The notes below the pieces were generated by a model, which was not told the DNA's origin, did no database searches, and saw only the letters and a list, made by a program, of their open reading frames with translations. Shown piece after piece: positions 34,730 to 46,458 of a DNA stretch of 64,000 nucleotides; position 1 is the first letter of the stretch; every line of letters starts with the position of its first letter. The translations under genes and the position numbers were made by a program. Source of the stretch: Lunularia cruciata (Eukaryota; Streptophyta; Marchantiopsida; Lunulariales; Lunulariaceae); NCBI GenBank assembly GCA_948567375.1, contig OX419755.1, positions 129,001 through 193,000 on the forward strand, written 5' to 3'.

Positions 34730-37700
34730 TGTGACAACCCGGCAAATATCACTTTTGTGGTAATCAGGTTAGTAAAGTTTGTTCCCGCAAAGATACTTTT
34801 CAGAATTGGTCAAATACAAAATCAAACAGTACAATCTCAGTAATCCTTGGTTGCGTCTTTAATCTCTCAAGTAGAAACTACACCCAGAAGAGAGTAACAA
34901 GCTCACAATCTTGACAACTTGCCACAAATCTACGCATCCATAATCACAACATACCAAATTCTATCCAAACAAATCTTGATTGTGATGATTCTGATTCTCC
35001 CAAAGACGGCACTTCACTACAAAATGACTTTGCCTCAGAATTGTGTTCCATCCTTCCACTGAAGGTACAACTTCCTTGATTGAAATTGCTTCACATCAAC
35101 ACTACGCTACACTCACAAATGCAGAATACTACCAACACTACAATTCCTCTCAGATTTGTCAAGGCATTGCTTTGATTGCACTTCACTCATGATCAAACAC
35201 ACAGAATGAAGATCAAGGTTGCGGAATCTAACAACAAACAAACACACTGATTTGCATTTCAAAATTCTTCACACACTCACAAACACACACACAAAGTTGA
35301 TACTCGGAATTAAGCTCAAACAACGAGCACTACAATCAGTACTTTGCTTTATCTATCTTCACAAATATGAATACTAAACAACATATGATTGTGAATGCCT
35401 CTCTTAAATAGTAAAGCAATTGACAATTACTAACAACTATACCATTCTACAACAACTTTTTTCTACCTGCAAATCCAAACTAACAATGCACCTCTTCATA
35501 TCTCAAAATTGTTACTACTCCGATCTAATGTCAACCTCGACTTTGGCTCCCAAACCCAATGATCCCTTGATAATTTCTCCATCATTGGGTCTATCTAATC
35601 CTACTCTCAACTCTTCTATTTCTACAATTTCTTCACTACAAACTACAATTGAGGTCTCGGGTAATCTTTCTAACTCTTTATCTCCCGACCCAATCTTCTC
35701 TAATGTCTCAAATAACAACTCCGAAGACACCTATACTCCTACTTCTGCAACATTGGGTCTTCTTACTTCTTGTACCTCACTACAAAGTTTGTCTAACTCC
35801 GTCCTAACAAGATCCAATCTGAGACACACATTATCTCCTACCTCTAACATCTTCCTATCTACATGTTCTTGCAAACAAATTGATAAATTATTCAACTCCG
35901 TGCTCTTTTCCTTTCTCTTGCGTGTCTCCTGCACCAATAATTTCAGCCCATGCAATCTTGCTTCCTTGAGTTTACCTTCAACTTCCGTGCTCAGCATTGC
36001 TTTGATTTCATTGACTACCATATTGACTTCTCCTATGTCTACGAGCTTCTCCTTCTTCCTTTCTTCCTCTAATTCATTACGATACATCTGGAGCTCGTCT
36101 TCAAATTCAGCCTTCAATGCCTCCTTCTCTCTCCTATTCACAAAGATTTGCTCCTCTGCTACCCGCACCAATCCTCACAATTGATCTTCTTCTCTATTGC
36201 GCCTTGCAAACTCTTGCTGCTAGGCTTGATCTTTCTTAGTGGCCTTCTTCTTGAGACTCTCCAACTCTTGCTCCATCACCGCTATACTTGCTTTTGAGTG
36301 GATAAACTCTACTTGGGCATCTACAATTTCTCCCTTCAACACTACAACTAATGCAGTCATCTCCTTTGCCTCCTTGTGGCTCTTTACTAGATCCTCCCTC
36401 ATCACTTCAAAGTGCTTACTCCGAAGAACCTCCTCAACCCAAAGTTCTTTGGCTTCCATCTCCACCCTCATCAAGTTACTTCACAACAACAAGGTTTCTG
36501 CACTCCAGGTCTTCATTACTACAAACTCATCACACACCTCAAGATTGGCACTTACCGTCTCCATCTTCTTTTGCTGCAGGAATACCAACATTGGACATAC
36601 TACTTTCAACAAATACTCCACTCCTTTGCACTTCTTGTCATTGGCTCAGCCTTTGTGTTCCGACCACTCTACTTCTTGCACCTTGCCCCGAAGTTGCGAT
36701 CTTTGTACTTTCAAGGTTTCTTCATTTGAGCTTTCCTCCTCTTCCATGGCAACTTTACTGGGCCCCACCTTGGCTGCAGCCATAACTTTCTTCCCTTGGC
36801 AGTCTGGGGTTGTGCCACAACTTCCTCTTCCTTCTTCTTCTCACTTCCTTGTTCAATTGTCAAAACTTCGGGACTTGGCTTCCCTACCTCCACCATTGGC
36901 TTTCATGTTTGTTGAGCCTCCTCCTTGCCTTCATTGTCATTGCTCAATTCTTCACTTTGCAGCATGAACTCCTCTTCTTCTCCTGACTTTTCTTCCTTCG
37001 ATCCAGTTTCTCCTTTCAACTCTTCTTCCGATTCCGGCATGGCTTCTTTCGTCTTCACCATCACGGCCGTTAGGTTAAGCTTCGGCACTTTCTAGGGCTG
37101 GACTGTCGCAAGACAACTCTCAGGCTTGGCTCTCTTTCTAGCCGTTGGAATGTCAATTGCTACAACTTTCTCCTTCCCCCTCTTCTTGTAGTACTCATCT
37201 CCATCTTGCACTCTCTCCATATAATATCGCTCATCTACATCTGCCTCCTTCCGCAAATCTGGATGAAAGTGTGAATGCATTTGATTTCTTTCTTCCAAAG
37301 TTAGCAAGTTCAACCCAAAATAAAAGTGCCCTGCAAAGAGCACAAAATAATGCGGTGGCATATCCATCCTCCACCCCAAAATCATCTGCCCTACTCTCTA
37401 ATGCAAACATTTTGCCCAATCTACTACCTCTCCCGCAAACATTTGGTGAAAGAACACAGCCTGTTGCATCATAACATAGGTGGTTTGCTCTAGCTTGAAC
37501 ATTGTCATCATTGCACTAACTATCCCTCTCCGCTTGGAGTCTCTATAACTATCCACCTTATAACCATTCTTGGTGCGAGATTGATTGACAAATTCCTCAC
37601 TTCCGCAATCTCTTTTGAAGCCTCACACTTCCGATAGAAGGTGAGACCTCCTACCTCTCCTACTTCTCTCCCCAAAACTACTCTCCAATCTGCCTCTGTC

Positions 37701-38468
37701 CATCAAGGTGGATTTCCTCTCTTCCCCTTGTGCTTCGGTCCATCCTTGCAATTGCTTGCCAGATTTCTACCATGAAACTTGGAAAACTAAAGTTCTAGTT
37801 CTAGGACAGGAACTTGAGACAAAGTCTTGTCAAGACTTTGATCCGCACTATTAATTCTAACCTACAAATTGCAAGCCCCCTCATTGCACTCTACTTACTC
37901 ACTTTCGGGGTCATCGTGTGCTTCCTCACCTTCTTCTTGTGGAAGATCATTCTCAAGATCCTAACACACTTGTCTTCTTGTAGATTTGCAATTTGCATTA
38001 CTTCAGGTTGACTCTGAATAAGGACAGGGTAGCAAATGGAAATTGTGCTACTTCCTCACACAACTTGTGATTTTATAGTCCTGTGCCAATCGGTCATTCT
38101 TCAGTTGCTCCTCCTCTCCAGTCTCCGATTTGGTGAAGTTGTTTAGTGTCACTATCAAGAACTTCTTGATCCCAAGGTCATTAATTTCTTCCCGTGTACT
38201 TTCTTGATTGGACCGACTCCAAAGAAGTTTGTTATAGGTTCTTTGGATCAGATCACACCGCCTGATACAAAGTCTTGCCTTCTTCTTCTTCTTCTTCATC
38301 TTTGTCTTTGTGTCTCCTTCAATCTTGACCTGAGGTCAACTTTGGGTTTACTCCAAACACAAGCTTCTTCTTATTTCTTTCCCGTTTAGCATTCTTTGGT
38401 CTTTATCCACGTATTTCTTCTTCAAATTTTCCTAGAACTATCCAAAACAAAAAATTTTAGGTACCATA
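34730..38468 (-). mobile_element. Family B copy B6, solo giant LTR (3,739 bp)
   Basis: Starts TGTGACAACCC, ends TAGGTACCATA on the plus strand. Flanked by GCACT on both sides (34725-34729 and 38469-38473), an exact 5-bp duplication. Coding orientation minus. TATA-like box at about 35400-35412 on the minus strand. Carries the family frame with relatively long open pieces; broken. Confidence 0.92.
35515..37840 (-). pseudogene. Family B U3-encoded coiled-coil protein fossil (in B6)
   Basis: From the N-terminal side: 37385-37092 has MDMPPHYFVLFAGHFYFGLN and HPDLRKEADVDERYYME. 37088-36711 is acidic, low complexity. 36474-36220 is an 84-residue helix-rich piece (VEFIHSKASIAVMEQELESL). 36171-35731 is a 146-residue open coiled-coil stretch with KLLVQETRKRKEK and HVDRKMLEVGDNVCLRLDLV. 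35730-35515 is the C-terminal part (SSELLFETLEKIGSGDKELE, ending VEVDIRSE). The longest coherent C-terminal half in the window. Function unknown. Confidence 0.68.
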
Positions 38469-40230
38469 GCACTTAAAATGCAACAACGTGGTATCATTCT
38501 TATTTGTAATATCACAGTAAGAAAGTCTCCCTAAAGATAAAATTTAAATATGACTAAAAACAATGTAGAAGTGTCACAATGATGACAATCAATTGTTTTC
38601 TATTTAATCTCTTGAGCAAAGTCATTCCCAAAAGAGAGTATTCGCACCCTATGGGCATACAACAAAAATATCAACAACCACTCATCACTTTTGTGGTAAC
38701 TATAGTCCAAAGGACTCTTAAAGGTGATGGATCACTAATAATAAAGGTCACTTTGCTCTAAAATTTCCTTACCCTCCAATTAGCCAAACTAAATTCTGTC
38801 CTACTATTATCATGACCATTTTATGATTTATCCTCTACACCATTATTACAAACATTGGGTAAAAACACAAGATAAACCAAAAGCAAAGTGTCTCACAAGT
38901 GGTAGGATGAAACATGCAAACTAAATTAGAGTCAGATCTTCTAAAGGTCCTATCACCTATAACTGTAACATAGCAGGCTACCCTTCCCAAGACACACTAT
39001 GGTACATGAGAATGATTCCTACTATTTAGTCTCCCAATTCATGGTACTTAACAATATCCAAGCTTGTTAAAGTCAATTATGCTATCATTCTTGGCTTATG
39101 TAGAGCACTTAGAGGTCCTCTCTCTAGTTCCATATGAATGATTATTTCATTCCAATGCTTACACCTTTATGCCAAGATTTCTTATGTCTAATTGACTATG
39201 TAGGCAAACATTCATACACAAAGAAGCCACATACACATACACACACTCAACCATCTTGATGGCTCATTTATACAAAGACAGAATGTATTAAATAACACAA
39301 TAAATATTGGGTCTAAGTTCTACATGGATTTTTTATTTACACTAAGGTCTAGAAACTATTTACATATACAAAGTGCCTTGGCTTTGACTACAAGATGTGA
39401 GTGAAATATGAGATAAAAATGAACTATGAGATGGGTTGATTGCTATTAAGGTTTCCATATCATGTAAGGCATCTTTGAGGTTGTTAGTCATCATACGATT
39501 TAAAAAAGCATTTGTTCTAATTGTTCAAGGATTGAGTTGCAATATGTTCTATGGTTATGAGAAGACCCTTGTGCTTTTTTGTTAATTTATTGTGGTCTTG
39601 TTGAAGTTCTGATTTCAGATCCTCTCATACCTTTTTTCTAATCTCATCCACCTTCTCTCATGCTTGTTTCACGCTCATAATAGGTTCTTGGATACAAAGA
39701 TCTGTGAGCTCTTTCAAATTGTTGCACTTTTTCTTGCCCTGTAGCTATTTTCATACTAGCGGCATCCAATTTTTTTTGGATGGCTGTTAGCTCTTTGTCT
39801 TGTACCTTCATCTTCTCTTCATGGTGGGTTCATTCTTCAAAAACCCTTTTTGTCTCACATCAACCTCTACTTGTAGGTATAATAAGATGACTTCATGTTA
39901 TTCTTGTAATGCCAATTCTTCTTGTTAAAACTTCTGAAGCAATTAGTCTTTCTCCTTTGATGGTGCAATCTCCTTGGTGAGTTTATTGTTGGTGTTGCTC
40001 AGTTTGATACAAAGCATGGCCCTGTCTTTGGTCATTGTGCTTGTTTTGTTATGATTGTACCTTATGAGCTTAATTGGCTTGTCAATTGCAAAGTCCAAAT
40101 CTTTGTAAAAGGGCCAATCTCCTCCAATAGATCCATCATTGGCATTGCTACATATACAACATATACTTACATCAACTATGCCATCACATTATTGTTGTAT
40201 TTCAGACATTGGCAAATTTCATCCATCATA
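38469..40230. other. No recognisable gene; possible diverged family B relative
   Basis: Bases 38580-38660 ('tttctatttaatctcttgagcaaag..cccaaaagagagta') are similar to the R-U5 region of family B ('tcctctttaatctctcaagtagaaac..cccagaagagagtaac'). Minus-strand translation of 39500-40030 is Lys/Gln/Glu-rich and helix-like (DEIRKKVXEDLKSELQQDHN, with X for a stop). This may be an older, diverged relative of family B. Confidence 0.3.
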
Positions 40231-40239
40231 TATGGGTTG

Positions 40240-41037
40240 TCATCGTGTATTAGAGATCATACTAATGGTGTTTTGTGAGGAAGATCCTCCATCTTGATGG
40301 GTTGTCTTGTTTGCTACCTTAGTGTGTTTGTCCTCTTCTTGTAGGTGGCCCATGGTAAAATCTTCTTCTTTAAGCTTCCAAGCTTTTGTTTCATGCTCTT
40401 GCATTTTCTTAGCCAACACAAAACCTTGGTTGGTTTGTGTTTCCAAAATAACATTTACAATGTTCATAGTAGGACTCTTAGGCCAACAAGATTTGAGGAA
40501 GAAGACATGCATTGGTTTGGGTGCTTTCTTCAAGACCGCAATGGAGGCCCCATTGACATCTTTCATTGGTGCTTCCTCTTGTTCTTTGTAGCTTCATTGG
40601 GAATTGATGATGATTGCATATCATCGTCATTGCCTTCTTGTATCTTTCATTGTTGGCATTTGATGACAAGATGCACATAAATGAGTTGTTGGTGACTCAT
40701 TTGTTCTTGTTTCCAAAGGGTTGTTTCTTGGAGATAGACTGGCCTTCTATCGTAGAGGCCTTGTACGATAGAAGGCCTTGTTTCCACCCTATCTCTAGGC
40801 TCTGCCATGTCCACTTTCACTTGACAAAACCTAATATCTCTTTTGTTTCTTGGAGACCATGATTTTGGCCTTTGTTGTAGGTACCTTTGTACTTAGCACA
40901 ATGGTGTTGTAGGAATCTTTGATATATGAAACCTTCTTAGTATGATCATACTTCTTGTTCACATCATCATACTTCATTATTTCCTTGGCCAAATTGGAGT
41001 GTATGTTAAAATAGGTTGGATGATGGCAATGACTCAA
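40240..41037 (-). pseudogene. Unrecognised coding fossil
   Basis: Two minus-strand pieces: 41037-40831 (HCHHPTYFNIHSNLAKEIMK, YDHTKKVSYIKDSYNTIV) and 40566-40240 (108 residues, VNGASIAVLKKAPKPM, FVLAKKMQEHETKAWKL). The piece between contains LYDRRPVYLQE. Hydrophilic, Lys-rich and helix-prone. I do not recognise a family. It could belong to an older repeat, possibly a relative of the family B protein. Confidence 0.3.
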
Positions 41038-41196
41038 AAATCTCTCCTTCTCCTTGTTTGTGAGAAATCATATTCATCAAGGCCTACAACTCCTAATGAT
41101 ACAATGTGTAGCAAGATGACCCTAGTACAACTCAAGGGAGGGAGTCCAAAGTCATTTAGGAGCCTAAGGAGAAGGCTGTAGGAATGAGAACTATCT

Positions 41197-41764
41197 ATGA
41201 GAAGAAAGTCCCCAATAGAAGATATAGCCAAAACTATGAGTATAAGCACCCCCACATTCCAAATTGCTATAGAACAAGAGGCAACAATTAGAGAAGAGCT
41301 AGTCATCAACAAATACCCAAGTACATTGAGTATGATGGAAGCCACCCATATAATAAACTTGATGGAGCTTGTGAAAGAAGGGGAGCCTTGGAGTCTTGGG
41401 AAGAAGCAACAATGCAAGATATACTTGAATAAGGTATGTACCAATTAAGTGCTTATATTGATGAGGAGAAGAGAGAAAAATGCCAACTCTAGTGACATTA
41501 AATCAAACAATAAGGATGTCACCAAGCAAGAAGCTAGACAATCCTCCCTCCAAAAAGGAATTGAAGTCATTGTGGGGCAAATAGAGCAACGACCCAAGTT
41601 GATGGATGTTGTTGGACCTTCCATTAGAAACATTGACAATTTTACCCAAAATGAAGAAGAAGAATTTCAATTATCACCAAGTAAAGTAGAATTGGTGGGA
41701 CAATGGGCAAAAAGTGCAATTGCATTTGCATCTAACGTCCCATACTTCATGAGTGCATCTCAAG
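41197..41764 (+). pseudogene. Unrecognised coding fossil cut by B7
   Basis: Two consecutive same-frame stretches, 41197-41448 (FQIAIEQEATIREELVINKY, LMELVKEGEPWSLGKKQQ) and 41449-41764 (EARQSSLQKGIEVIVGQIEQ, FQLSPSKVELVGQWAKSAI), charged and helix-prone. The second runs to the B7 border; the TCAAG duplication shows B7 split this sequence, which resumes at 45533. Family unknown. Confidence 0.3.
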
Positions 41765-42151
41765 TGTGGTACCCATATCTTTTTTCTTCTTTTTTTTGTT
41801 GAAGTTTTGAAGAAGAAGTTAGTAAGAAAGCCAAATTACAAAGGAAAAAATGGACTGGTGTGTCTTTGGAGTAAACCTGAAGAAGTCAACTTGGGTTGGG
41901 AACTGGAAGAACTTGGATGGGGTTATGAAGAGGCAAGTCCAAAGAAGGGTGTCTTCAGATCAGGAAGTGAAGGCCGATACAAAGATGATGTAACAACCTT
42001 TTTACATGGCAAGAAAGTACACTTCAAGAAACGGCAGAGGCAAGAGAAGAAGGCCTTGACAATGATAGGAAGCCCATACAGAGAAGAAGTGGAAGTTGAT
42101 TTTGAAATTGATTGAAGAATGACTACACTTTGGGGTAATGTAAGATTGTGA

Positions 42152-44740
42152 TTGCGCAAGAGGAAATTGAATATGTCAAATAGATATCATGTTCCTCTAA
42201 GTAGTTGTCCTACAGTAATGCACGTTAAGAAGCCGATTGAGAGTGAAATTTTCCAAAGTCTAGAAGGGGTTAGAGTGTTGCCTCCAAGAGAGGGGATATT
42301 TTTTCAGTGCCAAAGAACTAGAGAGCAAATCATGGCAAAGAAGGCTAAGAACGCACTTGCAATGAGGAGTTTTTCAATTTGGAGGTTAGATGTAATAGCA
42401 AGGATTGAGGTCTTGAATAGACTTTGGATTACATTTTCAGCATGGAATTGGAATTTTAGTTTCCCAGGAGTCATGGCAGAGATAGTTGCCAGTAATTGTG
42501 AGGAAGGCCCTAAAGTCAAGGGGAAGAGAGGAAATCCGGCTCAATTGACTGAGTTGGATTGGAAGTTAGTATTGGGTAAGGAAGCAGGAGAGGCAATTGG
42601 GATCACCTTTTATTGGAAGTGTGATGCTCCAGAGGAGACTGCAGAAATCCAAAAAAATTTCTTTGCTCCACGTTCTACCAATGGTTACAAAGTAGAGTCG
42701 TATCGGGACTCGATTAAACAAAGTATTGTAGGAGCAATAATGGCCATGTTCAAACCCAAATGAACAACATACGTGAACATGCAGCATGCAGTCTTCTTCC
42801 ATCAGATGTTTGCAAGAGTGAAGGTGAATTGGGCAAGTGCTTCCACTAGCAAACAAGGCAGATGATCATCAATTGGAGAATCAATTTGCCTCCACATTAC
42901 TTTGCACCATTTGCAGCACGCTTCTACTTTGGATTGAATTTGCTAACAGCGGAGGAGAGGCATCACATGATGTCACATTTCCATCCTAATCTACAATGAG
43001 AAGTAGATGAAGAGGAGCGGTATTACATGTCACACCTATGAGCCAACGATGATCACTTTACCAAATCGGGCAGACCGAGAGGGTGGAAGGAAGAAGTTTG
43101 AAGACAAAGAAGTGGACTAAACCATAAGAGGTAGTGTTGCCTCAAACACAATGGAAGATCCAAAGACTTTCTTTGCAAGGTAAGAAGGCGGTAAAGGAGG
43201 AGACTTTGGAAACAGAGTTTGAAGGAGAGATAGAGTCTAGAGGAGAAGACTCTGAAGAAGTGGAGCTCACACTACAAAGTGGCAAATTTTGAGGGAGAGT
43301 GATGGTGACAAGGAAGTTCAGCAATCGGCTGAAGCAGAAGAAGATGAAACATTTCATGCGGTGATTGACCATATGGAGGGAAGAGATAATTCTTGTTTGG
43401 AACTAGTCCTGGAGGAGATGGATGTAGAGCAAAAGAAGGAAGACCACAAGGGATGAGAAAGAAATCAACAATGGAAGACCCTGTAGGACCGAGTTCAGCC
43501 GGTAAGGAAGAAGGAAGCTCGGAAGTAGTATCGTTGAAAGTACAAAGATTGAGACTTTGGGAGAGGGCGCCGGTGGAAGAAACCAAGTATGAAGATGGAG
43601 CCTAAGACAAAGAGAGCTTTGGAGGAGTACAATATTTAATGCAGATTTTGACTCCATTGTTGGAGTTGTTGAAGGTGCAGCAAAAGGTAATCCCACAAGA
43701 TTGAATGAAGGTGAAGAATGAGTTGCAGGTGGTGAAGTATCTGCTATACAAAGTGAAAGGATTGAGAGAAAGTGTAACCCAAAGAGAAGAAGTTGAGGAG
43801 CTTTGGGTGGATGTAGTCTTGAAGAAGAAAATGTTAGAGAATTTGCAAGATAGTTTCAAGAAGGGAGGAAAAGAGATGCATTGTCAGACTAAAGAGTTGA
43901 AGGAGCAAATGATGTTGTTGATAAAGATGAAAGAGGAGGTCAGTGAATCTTGCATCGAGATCATGTGAAAGCAATGGCAGCTATGATAGAGCAAGAGTTA
44001 GAGAGCTTGAAGAAGAGTGCAGCAAGAAAGGATCAAGCATGGTAGAGAGAGTTGTCGAATTAAAGCCAAGAGGAAGAAAGATTAAGAGATTTGGTTAGAA
44101 GTGCAGAGCTATAGATTTCTTAGTATGCGGAGGAGAAGAAGATGCTTGTTGTTGAGTATGAAGACGAGTTGAAGATGTACCAAGAAGAGTTGAAGGTAGA
44201 ACAATCTCAAGGGTATGCATCAGAATCAATAAGAGAGTTGTTGGAAGATTGCAAGCCATGTTGAGCACGAGTCTAAAGGAAGGTTGGAGGAAGCTAGACT
44301 GCATGAATTAAAATTGCTGGTGTAGGAAACTCGGAAGAAGAGAGCAAAAGATGTAGATATAAACACTCTTTTGATTTGTTTAAGGGAACGAGTAGATAGA
44401 AAGATGTTGGAGGTAGGAGACAATGTAAGTCTCAGATTAGATTTAATAAACTCAGAGTTAGGAAGACTTAGGAGTAGTGTGCAAGAAGATAAGAAGTCCG
44501 AAATTGCAAAGGTAGGAGTACAAGTGTCTTCAAAGTTTGTCCTTTGAGACATTAGAGAAAAGTGGGTCAAGAGATAAAGAGTTAGAAAGATCACCCATGA
44601 CCTTGATTGTAATTCATAGTGAAGAAGTAGTAGAAAAAGTAAAGGATTTGCTAGTTGAAGATAGACCCAAAGAAGGAGAAGTAATAGGAAGATCATCAAG
44701 TTTGGAAGCCAAAGAAGAAGTAGACATCAAATTGGAGTAG
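42152..44740 (+). pseudogene. Family B U3-encoded coiled-coil protein fossil (in B7)
   Basis: The N-terminal 203 codons (42152-42763) are open: SIWRLDVIARIEVLNRLWIT, FSAWNWNFSFPGVMAEIVA, LTELDWKLVLGKEAGEAIGI, TFYWKCDAPEETAEIQ, RSTNGYKVESYRDSIKQSIV, GAIMAMFKPK. The same blocks occur in B2-B6 and B8. Then HQMF and FHPN relics, an acidic stretch, a coiled coil (43705-44230), LLVQET-like and RKMLEVGDNVSLRLDL pieces, and the conserved end SFETLEKSGSRDKELERS to VDIKLE with a stop at 44738-44740. Total span is about 860 codons. No RT, integrase or protease motif. It does not match the plant mobile domain or an ENV as far as I can see. Broken; function unknown. Confidence 0.7.
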
Positions 44741-44850
44741 TAATAGTTTTGAGATATGAAGAGGTAGATATGAAGAGGTGCATTGTCATTTTGGATCTAC
44801 AGGTTAGAAAATTAGAACGGTATAGTTGTTAGCAATTGTCAATTGCTCTA

Positions 44851-44860
44851 CTATTTAAAG
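44851..44860 (+). promoter_or_regulatory. TATA-like box of B7 LTR
   Basis: CTATTTAAAG followed by GAGGAA, 110 bp after the conserved stop of the fossil frame and about 0.67 kb before the LTR end. Repeated at the equivalent place in the other B copies. Confidence 0.55.
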
Positions 44861-45537
44861 GAGGAATTTGCAATGTTATGTTGTTCAATATTCATAATTT
44901 TTGAAGATAGATAAAGCAAAGTGCTGATTTCAGTGCTCGTCGCTTGAGCTTAATTCTGAGTATCAACTCTTTGTTTGTCTTTGTGAGTGTTTGGAGCATT
45001 CTGAAGTGCAAATTAATGTGCTTGTTGGATGTTGGATTCTACAGCCTTGATCTTCATTCAGTGTGTTTGATCCTAAGTGAAGTGCAATTGGAGCAATGCC
45101 TAGACAGATCTGAAAGGAATTGTAGTGTTGGTAGTGTTCTACAGTTGTGAGTGTAGCATAGTGTTGATGTGAAGCAATTTTGATTGAGGAAGTTATGCTT
45201 TCAGTGGAGAGGTGGAACACAATTTTGAGGCACAGTTGTTTTGCAGTGAAGTAGCCATCTTTGGGAGAATCATAATCATCACAATCAAGGTTTGTTTGGA
45301 CAAAATTTGCTATGTTGTGATTATGAGTGTGTGATTTGTGACAAGTTGTCAGGATTGAGCACTTGTTACTCTCTTCTGGGTGTGGTTTCTACCCAAGAGA
45401 CTAAAGAAGCAATTAAGAAGAACCACATTTGTGACATTTGACTTTGTATTGGACATTTCTGATCAGTATCTTTGTGGGAACAAACTTTACTTACTTGATT
45501 ACCACAAAAGTGATATTTTTTTGGTTGTCACATCAAG

Positions 45538-45889
45538 CCTGAAGTTTTGCAATCCCATAGACAAGGCAAATCAAGAACATTCCAAGGTTAGAAAGTTGTG
45601 CTTGGGAAATGAATGAAATAAGATCACTTAGATGGAAGCTACTCCACAATCAAAGCTTCTACATGGGTCCCACAAGGCACACTTGAATTCCAAGAATCGC
45701 TAAAGCAATTCCTTTGAGCCATGGGTTGAGTTATAACCTATTGTAGTTACAACCTTCCTATTGTTCATGACTGTTAGATCACCAAGAGTAATAAATGTAA
45801 ATCAAGTGGAGGAGGCAACCAAGGCATTATACCAAGACATTTGGCTTGGTACCCATTCCTTTGCCGACCAACTCTAATGCAAGATATGC
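45538..45889. other. Spacer between B7 and B8
   Basis: About 350 bp. Continuation of the sequence split by B7; no recognisable gene. Confidence 0.35.
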
Positions 45890-46458
45890 AAAAGGAAGAT
45901 GACATTAAGAGTGAAAAAAATAAACACGCAGAATTGTCGTATCAATTGAAGATAATTGAAGAATGACCAATCAGCAAATGACTATAAAATTTGAGATATC
46001 ACCGTGGGCATTCTGAAATGTCATGAAAATATACTATGCCTCTCAATAGTTGTCCCAAAGGAGTTAGAATCTCAAGTTTTGGGGAGGGTTTGATCTTTCA
46101 TAGACCCAAGAGTGAGGAAGCAAACAATGGTCCCAAAGGGAAATAAGCAGAGTATGGTGAGGGGTGTTGTAATTTTTCAATTGGATGTAGTGGCAAGGAT
46201 TGAAGTCTTGGATAGACTTTGCATCACATTTCTGGCCTAGAATTGGAATTTGAGCTTTCTTGGTTTCATGCCAAAAATTGTTGCCAATGATGTAGAGACA
46301 AGTCCAAGCATGAAGGGAAGAGAGGAAATCCAGCTCAATGGATTAATTCAAATTGGAGATTAGTTCTAGGGAGAGAAGCAAGAGAAGTAGGAGGAGTCAC
46401 CTTTTATTGGAAGTGTGAGTCTTCAAAAGAAACTACCAAGATGAAGAGTTCTTTGAGC

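Larger units (their letters stand above)
41765..45532 (+). mobile_element. Family B copy B7, solo giant LTR (3,768 bp), best-preserved copy
   Basis: Starts TGTGGTACCC and ends GGTTGTCACA, flanked on both sides by TCAAG (41760-41764 and 45533-45537), an exact 5-bp duplication. Layout: U3 with fossil frame from about 42152 to 44740, TATA-like box 44851-44860, then about 0.67 kb of R-U5-like sequence with the family words 'tgttactctcttctgggtg' and 'aagtgatattt'. Broken, but with the longest open N-terminal piece of the family. Confidence 0.93.

Noticed and set aside
35420-36184. 254-codon plus-strand open frame
   Set aside because: Same reason: shadow of the conserved minus-strand frame of B6.
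36239-36967. 242-codon plus-strand open frame in B6, Ser/Leu/Pro-rich
   Set aside because: Mirror of the Glu/Lys-rich coiled-coil frame on the minus strand, whose order is conserved in all B copies.
41034-41444. 136-codon minus-strand open frame with hydrophobic stretches (membrane-like)
   Set aside because: It is opposite the more protein-like, charged plus-strand frame 41197-41448; hydrophobic character is typical of the reverse of a charged helix-rich frame.
10327-45532. Family B as a cut-and-paste DNA transposon with short TGTG inverted ends
   Set aside because: TG...CA-type ends, 5-bp duplications, TATA-like box near one end and the primer-site-like flank of B4 fit an LTR better.
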